Shown: positions 52,301 through 62,459, counted from the first letter of the stretch. The stretch is DNA of 64,000 bases from Pyramidobacter piscolens (GCA_004558205.1 SFDM01000004.1:62001-126000), one strand, 5' to 3'. The notes: a model not told the origin generated them from the sequence alone. Numbers and translations are program-made.

Positions 52301-54355
52301 ATGAAAAAAATCCGTACTTCCGTTTTAGCGCTGGTAACGGCGCTGGCCTGCGTCGGCAGCGCATTCGCCATAACGCCTTCACAGCTGACGGCGTCGGTCA
52401 TTCAAGGAGGCAGCTGGTTCGCCTTTGGCGGAGAGAATTTCAAAGACATTCTGAACGACGGCAAGAGCCCCTTGGCGATCATTCTGAGCGCCCAAATGCC
52501 GGAAGAGAAAAAGGCTGCCGTGACAAAGACCGTCGGAGCCTGGGATTTCCGGATGAAATACGACATGAAGGAAGATAAGCCTCTCGACATGGCCTTCGCC
52601 ATTGAGGCCATAGACGAAATCGACGTCCTCAAGAGCGACGAAGGCGTATCGGCGCCCGATTTCACGCTTGGTGCCGTCCCCGAAGGCTGCGTCGTGACGC
52701 CCGTGGGCGTGAAGGACAGCCAGTACGGCAAACTCTATATGGCTCAGCTCGAGCGCGACGGCAATGTGTTCCTGATCGGCGCTTTCAAAGACGCCGATCT
52801 TCTGAACAAGATGTCCTCCGCTCCCGACGAGGATCCGCCCCTGCCGCGCCGCACCCGCGGCGTCCTGTGGACGCAGGCATGGCTCGACAACAAAGAATTG
52901 GCCCAGATCATGCCCGAGAACTCCAAATCCCTCAACCTGGACATCCCTGTGAAGCTCGAGTTCGGCCTTTACGACGATGAAAACTCGATCAAAGGACACC
53001 TGTGGGTCAATTCGGAAGAGCTGATGTCGTCCAGCGACTACTACAAGAGACTTATCGACCTGGTCCCGAGCCACAGCCCGCTCCTGCTGGGAAGCCAGTC
53101 CCTTCTGTCGCTGCTCACCCTTGAGAGCGCCATGGTTTCGCCCGATGCCCAAAAGGATCTGGAAGCGCCGCTGGGCAATCTCATCAAAATCGCGGGGCTC
53201 TCGTGGAACGACCTCGCAGCCCTCCTCAAGAATCGCGTGACGCTCGCCTTCGCCGGAAAATCCTCCACCATGTTCGGCGCCATGCCCGGTTTTTACCTCC
53301 ACTTTGGCGGAGCGGACGAAAAAATTTCCGATTATGTGATCAAGCAAGTGGCCCCCATGCTGGCCCAGCAATCCGGCGTCAAACTGCAGAACTTCTCCTC
53401 GGGCAAATGGCAAGGAGTCCGCACCGCCAAGGGCTCGCTCTTCTCGATGTATATCGTAGCGGGGCACGACGGCCTCGTCGCCGCTTTCCAGGACAGCGAT
53501 GAACTCAATCATGAGCCCGAAGTGGCCGGCGACATGCACACCGCCCTGGACAAAGAAAACTTTTTCGCCCTGACGATCGACTTTCCGTCGCTCTCCGCAA
53601 AGCTGAAAGCCTTGGAATCCCAATTCGGAACTATGCTCTACACCGACGAAAGCCAGAAAGAAAGCGCCAAGACCGCCTTCGAGACGCTGGACGCTTTCGG
53701 CGTCTTCAACCTGGCCATACGAAGCTCCAGAGAGCTTGAAACCGAGCTGTACGTCAACACTGAGGCCCTGAAAGCCCTGGTTGAGAAGTATACACCCAGC
53801 CCCGCGGAAATTCAGAAGCCCGCCGAGCCTGAAAAGCCGGCCGAACCCGAAAAACCAGCCGAGCCTGAAAAACCAGCCGAACCTGAAAAGCCAGCCGAAC
53901 CTGAAAAGCCCATCGCGGCGCCTGAAGCCTCCGTGTCCACGGAGCTTCTGAACCGCATGTACAAACAGCTGAGCTCCACCGTCAGCAACGCCGAACTTGA
54001 AGCGGAAGACAGATACATCTACGTCGACTACGACGGCAAAGGCATGTGCCTTGAAGTCATCGAAAACGGTGAAAACGGTGAAAACGCGGAAATCTACTGC
54101 ATTATGGAACTGAAAAACCTCAAAATCGGCAAGGACCGCGCCGGCCGCCTCGTCAGAAACTGGCTGAAAGACAACGCCAGCGAGGCTTATACCGTTGAAG
54201 TGATTGAAGACGAAGAGGAAAAAGACCAATTTATCTGGTTCTCGAAAAGATTCGCCTACAGCGCCGACACGAGCGACGCCGATTTCACCGCCCAGACGGA
54301 AGAGTTCCTGGACAAACTGGACAGCTTCTGCGACACTCTGCCCAACAAAGACTGA
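52301..54355 (+). CDS. Large secreted protein with a KPAEPE repeat linker
   Basis: I do not recognise this 684-residue exported protein. Signal peptide: about 1-24 (GSAFA). Residues 25-505 look like a large alpha/beta domain with many charged residues and long runs such as LSLLTLESAMVSPDAQKDLE; the family may be a DUF3352-like one, but I cannot be sure. Five copies of KPAEPE follow at about 506-535, then a C-terminal domain of roughly 130 residues rich in Glu and aromatic residues. ATG at 52301 has GAGGAG 9 nt upstream. Confidence 0.75.
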   Translation: MKKIRTSVLALVTALACVGSAFAITPSQLTASVIQGGSWFAFGGENFKDILNDGKSPLAIILSAQMPEEKKAAVTKTVGAWDFRMKYDMKEDKPLDMAFAIEAIDEIDVLKSDEGVSAPDFTLGAVPEGCVVTPVGVKDSQYGKLYMAQLERDGNVFLIGAFKDADLLNKMSSAPDEDPPLPRRTRGVLWTQAWLDNKELAQIMPENSKSLNLDIPVKLEFGLYDDENSIKGHLWVNSEELMSSSDYYKRLIDLVPSHSPLLLGSQSLLSLLTLESAMVSPDAQKDLEAPLGNLIKIAGLSWNDLAALLKNRVTLAFAGKSSTMFGAMPGFYLHFGGADEKISDYVIKQVAPMLAQQSGVKLQNFSSGKWQGVRTAKGSLFSMYIVAGHDGLVAAFQDSDELNHEPEVAGDMHTALDKENFFALTIDFPSLSAKLKALESQFGTMLYTDESQKESAKTAFETLDAFGVFNLAIRSSRELETELYVNTEALKALVEKYTPSPAEIQKPAEPEKPAEPEKPAEPEKPAEPEKPAEPEKPIAAPEASVSTELLNRMYKQLSSTVSNAELEAEDRYIYVDYDGKGMCLEVIENGENGENAEIYCIMELKNLKIGKDRAGRLVRNWLKDNASEAYTVEVIEDEEEKDQFIWFSKRFAYSADTSDADFTAQTEEFLDKLDSFCDTLPNKD
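53816..53905 (+). repeat. Five tandem 18-bp repeats encoding KPAEPE
   Basis: In-frame direct repeats differing only at third positions. They code a stiff, charged linker, like those in cell-wall-spanning or TonB-like proteins. Confidence 0.85.
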
Positions 54356-54424
54356 CCCAGCATGATAAAGCAGCCGCCGCGCCCAAAATTTCAGGCGCGG
54401 CGGCTGCTTTATCATGCTGGGTCA
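54353..54424 (+). terminator. Terminator-like hairpin with a 31-bp perfect stem overlapping the stop codon
   Basis: Arms 54353-54383 and 54394-54424 pair without mismatch around a 10-nt loop. The first three bases of the left arm are the TGA stop of the 52301 gene. There is no T-run. Confidence 0.8.
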
Positions 54425-54433
54425 ATTACTTGC

Positions 54434-54603
54434 TAATACTCTTTCGCAGCTAAACGGCTTAATTGGAGACCGGGGCCGGCCCGGGGGCATCCAGTCGCTA
54501 AAGACTATCTCGGCCTATTCGGCCTGCCTATACTCGCTTGGTGGATACCCCTCGGGTCGTCCCCTCCGTGCTCATTTTGCGTTTTTATTGCAAAGTGGTA
54601 TTA
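54434..54603. repeat. Family-2 MITE-like repeat, complete copy
   Basis: 170 bp bounded by TAATAC and GTATTA. Related to 47177-47342 (reverse) and 25300-25398 (deleted). Its last three bases, read leftward, are the TAA stop of the aldolase-like gene. Confidence 0.78.
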
Positions 54604-55638
54604 CAGCTTTGCGATATCCTCCGCCAGCGCGCGGACGTCCTCTTCGCGGGTGGCCCAGCTGGTGCAGAAGCGCACGGCGTCGTGAGCGTCGTCCACCTTC
54701 TGCCAGAAGGAATATTCGTACTTGGCCTTCAGCTTTTCCAGGTCGGCTTTGGGAATGATCGGGAACTGCTGGTTCGTGGGCGACTCCATCAGGAAGCTCC
54801 AGCCTTTTTTGCGGCAGGCGTCGCGGATCTGCATGGCCAGCTTTACTGCATGGTCAGAGATCTTGAAATAAAGGCCGTCGGTAAATAGCGTCTCAAACTG
54901 GATCCCCAACAGACGTCCCTTGGCAAGCATAGCTCCGCGCTGTTTCATGATGTAGCGGAAATCGGTTTTCAAGCTGTCGTTCACGATCACCACAGCCTCG
55001 CCGAACAGCGCGCCCACCTTCGTCCCGCCGATGTAGAAGGCGTCGCAAAGCTCCGCGATCGTGGGCAGATCCAGGTCGTTGCCGGAGGCGCAGAGGCCGT
55101 AGCCCATCCGCGCGCCGTCCAGGTACAGATAGAGCCCCTTCTCGCGGCAGACCTGGCTGAGCGCCGTCAGCTCCGCTTTGGTGTAGATGGTGCCGAACTC
55201 CGTGGGGTTGGAGATGTAGACCAGCTTGGGCTGGACGATATGCTCATGGGTTTCGTCGCCGAAATGGCCTTCCCAGGCCGCGCGCACCTGTTCCGCGGTG
55301 ATCTTGCCGTCCACGCCCGGCAGGGCCGAAACCTTATGCCCCGTGGCCTCCACGGCGCCCGTCTCGTGGACGTTGATATGCCCAGAAGCGCAGCACAGCG
55401 CGCACTGATGAGGACGCAGCGCCGAAGCGATCACCACGAAATTGGCCTGAGTGCCGCCGATCAGGAAATGCACCGCCGCGCCGGGCGCGCCGCAGGCCTC
55501 TCGGATAAGCGAGGCCGCATGGCGGCAGTGTTCGTCCTCGCCATAGCCCGGGGTCTGTTCCATGTTGGTCTTCGCGAGCGCCTCTAAAATTGCGGGATGG
55601 GCTCCCTCGCTGTAGTCGCAGTTAAAACGGATCATCAT
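54601..55638 (-). CDS. Threonine-aldolase-type beta-eliminating PLP lyase
   Basis: PLP enzyme of 345 residues in the low-specificity threonine aldolase/beta-eliminating lyase group. The cofactor lysine is Lys207 in GGTKVGALFGEA; an early glycine run (FLIGGTQANFVV) and YLDGARMGYGL with the aspartate that binds the ring nitrogen match the family. It would split threonine or allo-threonine to glycine and acetaldehyde. The ATG at 55638 follows AGGGAGA; a second ATG at 55635 is equally possible. It lies 17 bp beyond buk, in the same direction. Confidence 0.88.
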   Translation of the reverse strand: MMIRFNCDYSEGAHPAILEALAKTNMEQTPGYGEDEHCRHAASLIREACGAPGAAVHFLIGGTQANFVVIASALRPHQCALCCASGHINVHETGAVEATGHKVSALPGVDGKITAEQVRAAWEGHFGDETHEHIVQPKLVYISNPTEFGTIYTKAELTALSQVCREKGLYLYLDGARMGYGLCASGNDLDLPTIAELCDAFYIGGTKVGALFGEAVVIVNDSLKTDFRYIMKQRGAMLAKGRLLGIQFETLFTDGLYFKISDHAVKLAMQIRDACRKKGWSFLMESPTNQQFPIIPKADLEKLKAKYEYSFWQKVDDAHDAVRFCTSWATREEDVRALAEDIAKL

Positions 55639-55654
55639 AAAATCTCCCTTTGAA

Positions 55655-56722
55655 TCAAACGTAAATCTTTGCGGCTTCCGCGCCGCTGAGCACCCGGGCG
55701 CCGCCCTCGGCAAGAGCGCGAAGCTCGTCCTCGCCGGGATAGACTTTGACGGGGGCGATGAAGCCGACCCACTGCCTGATCTCGTCGTCGAAGGCTTCCG
55801 AGTAGGACAGGCCGCCGGTCAGGACGATGGCGTCCACCTTGCCCCTGAGCGTCACGGCGCGCGCGCCGATCTCACGGGCCACCTGGTAGGCCAGCGCCTG
55901 GAAGATCAGCTTAGCGTGAGCGTCGCCTGCTTCCACGCGCCTGCAAACCTCGCGCAGGTCGTTGGTCCCGAGGTGGGCCACAAGGCCGCCTTTCCCGTTG
56001 ATCAGCTTTTTGATCTGATCCTGGCTGTACTGACCGCTGAAGCACAGGGCCGCCACGCCGCCGGCGGGAAGGGCGCCGCTGCGCTCGGGCGAAAAGGCGC
56101 CTTCGCCGTCCACGCCGTTAGTCACGTCGATCACGCGCCCATGGTCATGGGCACCCACGGTGATGCCGCCGCCCATATGGGCGACGATGAAATTGCATTC
56201 TTCATAGGCTTTGCCCAGCTCCGCCGCGGCTTTGCGGGCGATGGCCTTCTGGTTGAGAGCGTGGAACACGGAGCGGCGCTGAATCTGAGGCAGCCCTGTG
56301 ACGCGCGCCACGTCCATCAGTTCGTCCACCACCACGGGGTCCACGATAAAGGCCTTCCCGCAGCCGCCTTCCCGCGCCAGGCTCAACGCCAACCCCGCGC
56401 CCAGGTTGCTGGCGTGGGAGCCGTACTGAGCGCTTTCCAGGTCGGCGAGCATGGCGTCGTTGACGGCGTAGGTCCCGCTGACGATAGGCTTCATCAGACC
56501 GCCGCGGCCGACCACGGCGTCCAGGTCGGAGGATTTCAGGCCATGCTTCGCCATGGCGTCCTTGATCGCGGCAAGGCGAAAATCGTGCTGGTCGGCAACG
56601 GTCTTATAGCCGCCGATCACGTCGGTATCGTAGCGCTGTGTGTCGTCCCACAGCTGGCGGCCGTCCTCAAAAAGAGCGATTTTCGTGCTGGTGGAGCCGG
56701 GGTTGATCACGAGAATTTTCAT
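55655..56722 (-). CDS. buk: Butyrate kinase
   Basis: Acetokinase-family kinase (355 residues) that makes ATP and butyrate from butyryl phosphate. The start KILVINPGSTSTKIALFED, GRGGLMKPI and HMGGGITVGAHDHGR are diagnostic. It follows ptb by 92 bp with a hairpin between them. With Ptb it forms the terminal ATP-producing step of butyrate, isobutyrate or isovalerate formation from amino acids. Confidence 0.95.
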   Translation of the reverse strand: MKILVINPGSTSTKIALFEDGRQLWDDTQRYDTDVIGGYKTVADQHDFRLAAIKDAMAKHGLKSSDLDAVVGRGGLMKPIVSGTYAVNDAMLADLESAQYGSHASNLGAGLALSLAREGGCGKAFIVDPVVVDELMDVARVTGLPQIQRRSVFHALNQKAIARKAAAELGKAYEECNFIVAHMGGGITVGAHDHGRVIDVTNGVDGEGAFSPERSGALPAGGVAALCFSGQYSQDQIKKLINGKGGLVAHLGTNDLREVCRRVEAGDAHAKLIFQALAYQVAREIGARAVTLRGKVDAIVLTGGLSYSEAFDDEIRQWVGFIAPVKVYPGEDELRALAEGGARVLSGAEAAKIYV

Positions 56723-56750
56723 AGTCTTAGCCTCTTTTCGTTTCGTTCTA

Positions 56751-56783
56751 AAAAAGCCGCTCGACTGAGGTCGAACGGCTTTT
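56751..56783 (-). terminator. Hairpin between ptb and buk
   Basis: AAAAGCCGCTCGA pairs with TCGAACGGCTTTT (one G-T type mismatch) and has T-rich ends. It may lower transcription into buk. Confidence 0.65.
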
Positions 56784-56814
56784 CTCTTCAGCCCTGAAAT
56801 GAATCAGAGAGTCC

Positions 56815-57747
56815 TTATTTCTTGGAAGCGTCGGACAGGACGACCGCGGCCGCCACGGAGATGAGCTTGGCACGGGGCGAGTCGGCGCGGCTTGTGAGGA
56901 TGACGGGAGCAGCGGCGCCCAAGACCAGGCCGGCCGTCTCGTTCTTCGAGAAGTACACGATAGCCTTGGCAAGGATGTTGCCCGCGTCGATGTTGGGGAC
57001 CAGGAGGATATCAGCCTTGCCGGCCACGGGCGATACGATGCCCTTGGTCTTGGCCGATTCTTCGCAGATGGCGTTGTCAAGGGCGAAGGGGCCGTCGACC
57101 ACGCAGTTGGAGATCTGGCCGCGGTTGCTCATGGCCGTAAGGGCAGCGGCGTCAAGGGTGGCGGGCATATCGGGGTTGACCACTTCGACGGCGGCCAGGC
57201 AGGCTACCTTGGGAAGGGCGACGCCAAAGGCGCGGGCAAGCTGGACGGTGTTCTTGACGATGTCAGCCTTCTGGGCCAGGTCGGGATACATGTTGAAGGC
57301 GGCGTCGGCCACGAAGATGATGCGGTCATAGCCTTCAATGTGATGGAAATAGCAGTGGGAGATAGTGTTCTTGCCGCGGCGGAGGCCCACCTCCTTGTTC
57401 AGCATTCCGCGAAGGAAGTTGTTGGTGTGGATCTGGCCCTTCATGTAAATGTCGGCGTTGCCCGAAGACACTTCGGTCACGGCGGCGATAGCCATTTCAG
57501 GCTCGCTGGCGCAGTCGATAAGCTTATAGTTGGCGAGATCGACGCCGGCTTCCGCAGCGGCGGCTTCGACCTTGGCCTTGACGCCGGTCAGGGTAAAGGT
57601 GGCGATACCCGCGGCGCGGGCTTCCTCAAGAGCGCCCAGCAGGCCTACGTCGTCGGCCTTGGCGACGCTGATGCGCTTGGGGCCCTTTTCGGCCGTGACT
57701 TTCTTAGCGTAATCCAGAAGAGCAGACAGAGAACGGAGTTGTTCCAT
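56815..57747 (-). CDS. ptb: Phosphate butyryltransferase
   Basis: Converts butyryl-CoA and phosphate to butyryl phosphate (310 residues). The Pta/Ptb family is shown by DIYMKGQIHTNNFLRGMLN, HIEGYDRIIFVADAAFN and the C-terminal ADILLVPNIDAGNILAKA. The ATG at 57747 has AAGGGGGA upstream; the 11-residue longer frame has no ribosome site. It is first in ptb-buk-aldolase. Confidence 0.94.
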   Translation of the reverse strand: MEQLRSLSALLDYAKKVTAEKGPKRISVAKADDVGLLGALEEARAAGIATFTLTGVKAKVEAAAAEAGVDLANYKLIDCASEPEMAIAAVTEVSSGNADIYMKGQIHTNNFLRGMLNKEVGLRRGKNTISHCYFHHIEGYDRIIFVADAAFNMYPDLAQKADIVKNTVQLARAFGVALPKVACLAAVEVVNPDMPATLDAAALTAMSNRGQISNCVVDGPFALDNAICEESAKTKGIVSPVAGKADILLVPNIDAGNILAKAIVYFSKNETAGLVLGAAAPVILTSRADSPRAKLISVAAAVVLSDASKK

Positions 57748-57912
57748 TTCAAAATTCCCCCTTGATATATTCGGCGTCAAAGGGTCTTCCCCCGACGCTC
57801 GTTCTGAAATCCATTATACACTTCAGGGCAGAAGAAAAAAAGTCCAAAGTGCAAACCGAAACAAAGACGAAACAGCGGCGTAAAACGGCGGGCTATTATG
57901 TAGTTTTCACCA

Positions 57913-57941
57913 TTCCGCCCGGCGTTTTTTTCTGCTAGACT
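57913..57941 (+). promoter_or_regulatory. Extended -10 promoter before S9 peptidase copy 1
   Basis: TGC-TAGACT (57933-57941) with a weak TTCCGC -35. The same layout is found 50 bp before copy 2. Confidence 0.5.
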
Positions 57942-57991
57942 CATATCTGTTTTCAGATTCCATCAGGTGATACAGAAAGGAATGATTCACT

Positions 57992-59771
57992 ATGAAAATT
58001 TCTCTGCTCATCGCGCTCGCGGCGGCTCTGTCGATCAGTTCCGCGGCAGGCGCAGCGCAGAAGGCGCCTCTGATCCCCGTGGAGGACTTTTTCCGCCTTC
58101 CTGAAAAGGCAAGCTTCCAGCTCTCGCCCGACGGAAAGCGCTATTCCTGGCTCGCGCCCTGGAACGGACGGCTGAACATCAACGTTGCCCAAGTGGGCAG
58201 CGCTGAAGGCACACGGATCACTTCGGCTACGGAACGCGATATCCAGGGCTACGGCTGGATCAGCAACGACCGGTTGATCTACGTTCAGGACAAGGGCGGC
58301 GACGAAAACTACCATATCTTCGCCATCTCCCCCGACGGCGGCAATCAGAAGGACATGACGCCCTTCGAGGGCGTGCGCTGCGGCATCGTAGACATTCTGG
58401 AAGAGGACGACAACCACATCCTGATCTCCATGAACAAGCGCGACAAGCGCGTCTTCGACGTGTACCGCATGGACGTGAACTCAGGCGAGCTCACGCTGGT
58501 CGCCGAAAACCCCGGCACCATCGTCGGCTGGGGCACTGACCACGACGGGAAGCTGCGCCTGGCCTACGAATACGACGGCACCACCAACCGCGTGCTCTAC
58601 CGCGCGGCCGAGCAGGATCCCTGGAAGGTGATCTTCGAAACGAACTTCCGCGACTCTGTGGATCCCGTGGGCTTTACCGCCGACAACTCGAGGCTCTACG
58701 TCATTTCAGACCTGGGACGCGACAAGGGCGCCCTTTTCGAGTACGACCCCGCCACAGGCAAACAGGAATTGCTCTACGAGAACGACGAAGCCAGCGTGGG
58801 CGGCATCATCTGGTCGCGCCTGCGCAAAAAGCTTCTGGGCGTCACCTACTATACCGACAAATCCCAGCGCCACTACTTCGACAAAGAGGCCGAGGACTTC
58901 TACAACAAGCTCCAGGCCCAGTTCCCGGGGCTCCGCGCCGGCGTCAGCGCCATGTCGAAGGACGAAACGCGCATGATCGTCGCCGTCGGCTCTGACCGGG
59001 TGCCCGGACGGCTCTACTATTACGACAAGGCCGAGCCCGACAAATTTACGATGCTGGCCGACCTCTACCCCTGGCTTAAAGAAGAACATCTGCCACGGAG
59101 GCCCCGAAACCCGCGACACCTGGGGCTACGACACGGAAGCCCAGCTTCTGGCCAACCGCGGCATGGCCGTGCTCCAGGTCAACTACCGGGTGTCCACGGG
59201 CTACGGCAAGGCCTTCTGGGAGGCCGGATTCAAGCAGTGGGGGCTGAAACAGCAGGACGACATCACCGACGGCGTGAAATGGCTGATCGATCAGGGCGTC
59301 GCCGATCCCAAACGTTTCGCCATCTATGGAGGCTCCTACGGCGGTTACGCCACGCTGATGGGCCTGATCAAGACGCCCGAGCTCTTCGCCTGCGGCGTGG
59401 ACTACGTGGGCGTGAGCAGCCTTTTCACGCTCTTCGAATCCATCCCGCCCTACTGGGAACCGCTCAGAAAGCAGATGTACGAGAAGATCGGCAACCCCGA
59501 GACCGACGCCGAGCAGTTCAAAGCCACGTCGCCCACATTCCACGCCGACAAGATCAAAGCGCCGCTGTTCATCGCCCAGGGCAAGAACGACCCGCGCGTC
59601 GTCAAAGCCCAGTCCGACGCCATGGTGGAAGCCATGAGGCAGCGCGGCGTGGAGGTGCAGTACATGGTCAAGGACAATGAAGGCCACGGCTTCCACAACG
59701 AGGAAAACCGCTTCGACTTCTACCGCGCCATGGATCAGTTCCTGGCCAAGCACCTCAAACTGGACCGCTGA
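57992..59771 (+). pseudogene. S9 family peptidase, copy 1, broken by deletion and frameshift
   Basis: Prolyl-oligopeptidase-family gene in two frames. Residues 1-367 (57992-59092) give signal peptide (AAGAAQ) and the beta-propeller domain up to LYPWLKEEHL. One base later a +1-shifted frame continues HGGPETRDTWGYDTEAQ to 59771 with the catalytic Ser in IYGGSYGGYATL and His in EGHGFHNEEN. About 35-45 residues joining the two domains (linker and first hydrolase strands) appear missing. Reading frame 1 alone runs on to 59680 with nonsense sequence. The second part has an internal ATG at 59163 without a ribosome site. It is probably dead, or else two separate polypeptides. Confidence 0.8.
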
Positions 59772-59922
59772 TCCTTGTTTTTTGCCCACAGATAGACATT
59801 TCCCCCTTGATGCCGCTCCTATTGCATTGTAATTTCAACATAAATACATTTGGAGTTAAGTTCTTTGCTCAGGCACAGGAGGCAAGGCTGACAACTCAGC
59901 CGCTCCCATGCAGTTTGCACCA

Positions 59923-59951
59923 TTTCCCTGGCGCCGCTTTTGTGCTAAAAT
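59923..59951 (+). promoter_or_regulatory. Extended -10 promoter before S9 peptidase copy 2
   Basis: TGC-TAAAAT (59943-59951), the duplicate of the copy 1 promoter. Confidence 0.5.
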
Positions 59952-60000
59952 AAAATTCATTTTCAGTATCATCTCTACTTACAGAAAGGAATGATACATT

Positions 60001-61783
60001 ATGAAATTTTCTCTGATCATCGCGCTTGCGGCGGCGCTGGCGTTCAATCCGGCGGCCGGCGCGGCCCAGAAGGCGCCGCTTATTCCCATGGAGGACTTCC
60101 TCCGACTTCCTGAAAAGACGGGCTTCAAGCTCTCGCCCGACGGCAAGCGCATCTCCTGGCTCGCGCCATGGGAGGGGCGGCAGAACGTCAACGTCGCCCT
60201 GGTCGGCAGCAAAGAGGGTAAGCGCATCACCTCCTCCAGGGAGCGCGACATCCCCAGCTGCGGCTGGATCGGCAACGGCCGTCTGATCTACGCGCAGGAC
60301 CAGGGCGGCAACGAAAACGACCATCTCTTCGTCCTCTCCGCCGACGGCGGAGACGTGAAGGACATGACGCCCTTCGAGGGCGTGCGCTGCGGCATCGTAG
60401 ACATTCTGGAAGAGGACGACGACCACATCCTGATCTCCATGAACAAGCGAGACAAACGGTTCTTCGACGTGTACCGCATGGACGTGAACTCCGGCGAGCT
60501 CTCGCTGATCGCTGAAAACCCGGGCACCATCGTCAGCTGGCGCACTGATCACGGCGGGAAACTGCGCATCGCCACAGAGTACGACGGAACCACCGCGCGC
60601 GTGCTCTACCGCGCGGCCGAACAGGATCCCTGGAAGGTGATCTTCGAGACGAACTTCCGCGACTCTGTGGATCCCGTGGGCTTTACCGCCGACAACTCGA
60701 GGCTCTACGTCATTTCAGACCTGGGACGCGACAAGGGCGCACTTTTTGAATACGACCCCGCCACAGGTAAACAGGAACTGCTTTACGAGAACGACGAGGC
60801 CGGCGTGGACGGCATCATCTGGTCGCGCCTGCACAAAAAGCTTCTGGGCGTCACCTACTACACCGACAAGCCTCAGCGCCATTACTTCGACAAGGAAGCC
60901 GGGGACTTCTACAGCATGCTTCAGGCCCAGTTCCCAGGGCTTCTAGCCGACGTCACTGCCATGTCGAAGGACGAAACGCGCATGATCGTGACAGCGGCGT
61001 CGGACCGGGTGCCCGGACGGCTCTACTATTACGACAAGGCCGAGCCCGACAAATTTACGATGCTGGCCGACCTCTACCCCTGGCTTAAAGAAGAACATCT
61101 GGGTCCACGGAGGCCCCGAAAACCGCGATACCTGGGGCTACCAGGCGCAAGTCCAGCTTCAGGCTAATCGAGGCATGGCCGTGCTTCAGGTCAACTACCG
61201 GGTGTCCACGGGCTACGGCAAGGCCTTCTGGGAGGCCGGATTCAAGCAGTGGGGGCTGAAGCAGCAGGACGACATCACCGACGGCGTGAAATGGCTGATC
61301 GATCAGGGCGTCGCCGATCCCAAACGTTTCGCCATCTATGGAGGCTCCTACGGCGGCTACGCCACGCTGATGGGCCTGATCAAGACGCCCGAGCTCTTCG
61401 CCTGCGGCGTGGACTACGTGGGCGTGAGCAATATCTTCGCGTTCTCTGAATCCATCCCTCCCTACTGGGAACCCGAGAGAAAGCGAATGTACGAGACGGT
61501 CGGCAACCCCGAGACCGACGCCGAGCAGCTCAAGGCCACGTCGCCCACGTTCCACGCCGACAGGATCAAAGCGCCGCTGTTCATCGCCCAGGGCAAGAAC
61601 GACCCGCGGGTCGTCAAAGCCCACTCCGACGCCATGGTGGAAGCCATGAGAAAGCGCGGCGTCACGGTACAGTACATGGTGAAGGACAACGAAGGTCACG
61701 GCTTCCACAACGAGGAGAACCGCATCGACTTCTACCGCGCCATGGATCAGTTCCTGGCGGAACACCTCAAACTGGACCGCTGA
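60001..61783 (+). pseudogene. S9 family peptidase, copy 2, broken at the same point as copy 1
   Basis: Tandem duplicate of copy 1. Residues 1-367 (60001-61101) end in the same LYPWLKEEHL; four bases (GGTC) then lead into the shifted frame VHGGPENRDTWGYQAQ, which continues to 61783 with GGSYGGYATL and EGHGFHNEEN. Frame 1 stops at 61167. The junction differs from copy 1 by three bases, so both have the same +1 shift and nearly the same deletion. Long blocks are close to identical at the DNA level (for example near 58640 and 60650). Confidence 0.8.
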
Positions 61784-61800
61784 CCTTCGTTTCGCCCACA

Positions 61801-61861
61801 GATAAAAAGAGAGCGCAGGAACTTCCGCATTTTACGGAAGTCCCTGCGCTCTCTTTTTATC
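61801..61861 (+). terminator. Terminator after S9 copy 2
   Basis: GATAAAAAGAGAGCGCAGG pairs with CCTGCGCTCTCTTTTTATC, with an ACTTCCG/CGGAAGT inner stem. Confidence 0.9.
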
Positions 61862-62018
61862 ACCGCAGAGGCGATTTCTCACTGAAAATTTCAGCCCATT
61901 GCGGCTAGAATATTCAGCCTCAAGAAAAAAACATTCTCCCAATCCTTGGTCCCAAACCCCGAAGGACCGGGCAGCCCATTCAAACGACAAGAAGGCCTTT
62001 GAACGTATCGGCGGAAAA

Positions 62019-62459
62019 TTATCCTTTCCGTTTCAGGCAGACCATATGGACAAGCTGCTTCCCGTCTTCAAACATCGGAGGGTCGTAGTTGTCCGTGAAA
62101 AAGCTTCTTATTCGATGTGACTCCCTGAAGCCGCATTTCCGATAAAAGTCGAGCGCGGAAGGAACGCCGCCAGTTCCGACAAGCATGGCGTCACAATCGG
62201 AGTAATGGCTCAACAGAAAATCTATCAGCCTTTTTCCATAGCCCTTTCGCTGACAGTCCGGCGCGACCGCGATATTTTTAAGCTCATACACGCCGTCCGC
62301 CTCTTTAGTAACCACGTATTCGACTTTGACCCCATCGTCGTCCAGAACAAACATTTCGCCGCGCTCAAGGTACTTGTCTATCATGCTTTCCTGTTCGTCG
62401 GCCAGCAACAGCAAGCCGAGATAGACTTTCTTGTCCTTTGCCGCTTTCCGTATATTCAC
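62019..62459 (-). CDS. GNAT-family N-acetyltransferase
   Basis: Acetyl-CoA-dependent transferase of 146 residues. The acetyl-CoA loop is RKGYGKRLIDFLL (about 92-104) after the strand ELKNIAVAPDCQ, and the late ALDFYRKCGF is also typical. Substrate unknown. GTG start with GAAGGTG upstream. It stands alone, transcribed leftward. Confidence 0.88.
   Translation of the reverse strand: MNIRKAAKDKKVYLGLLLLADEQESMIDKYLERGEMFVLDDDGVKVEYVVTKEADGVYELKNIAVAPDCQRKGYGKRLIDFLLSHYSDCDAMLVGTGGVPSALDFYRKCGFRESHRIRSFFTDNYDPPMFEDGKQLVHMVCLKRKG

Noticed and set aside
52379..54415. 678-codon open frame opposite the large secreted protein
   Set aside because: Mirror of a GC-rich coding frame; the forward gene has signal peptide and ribosome site.
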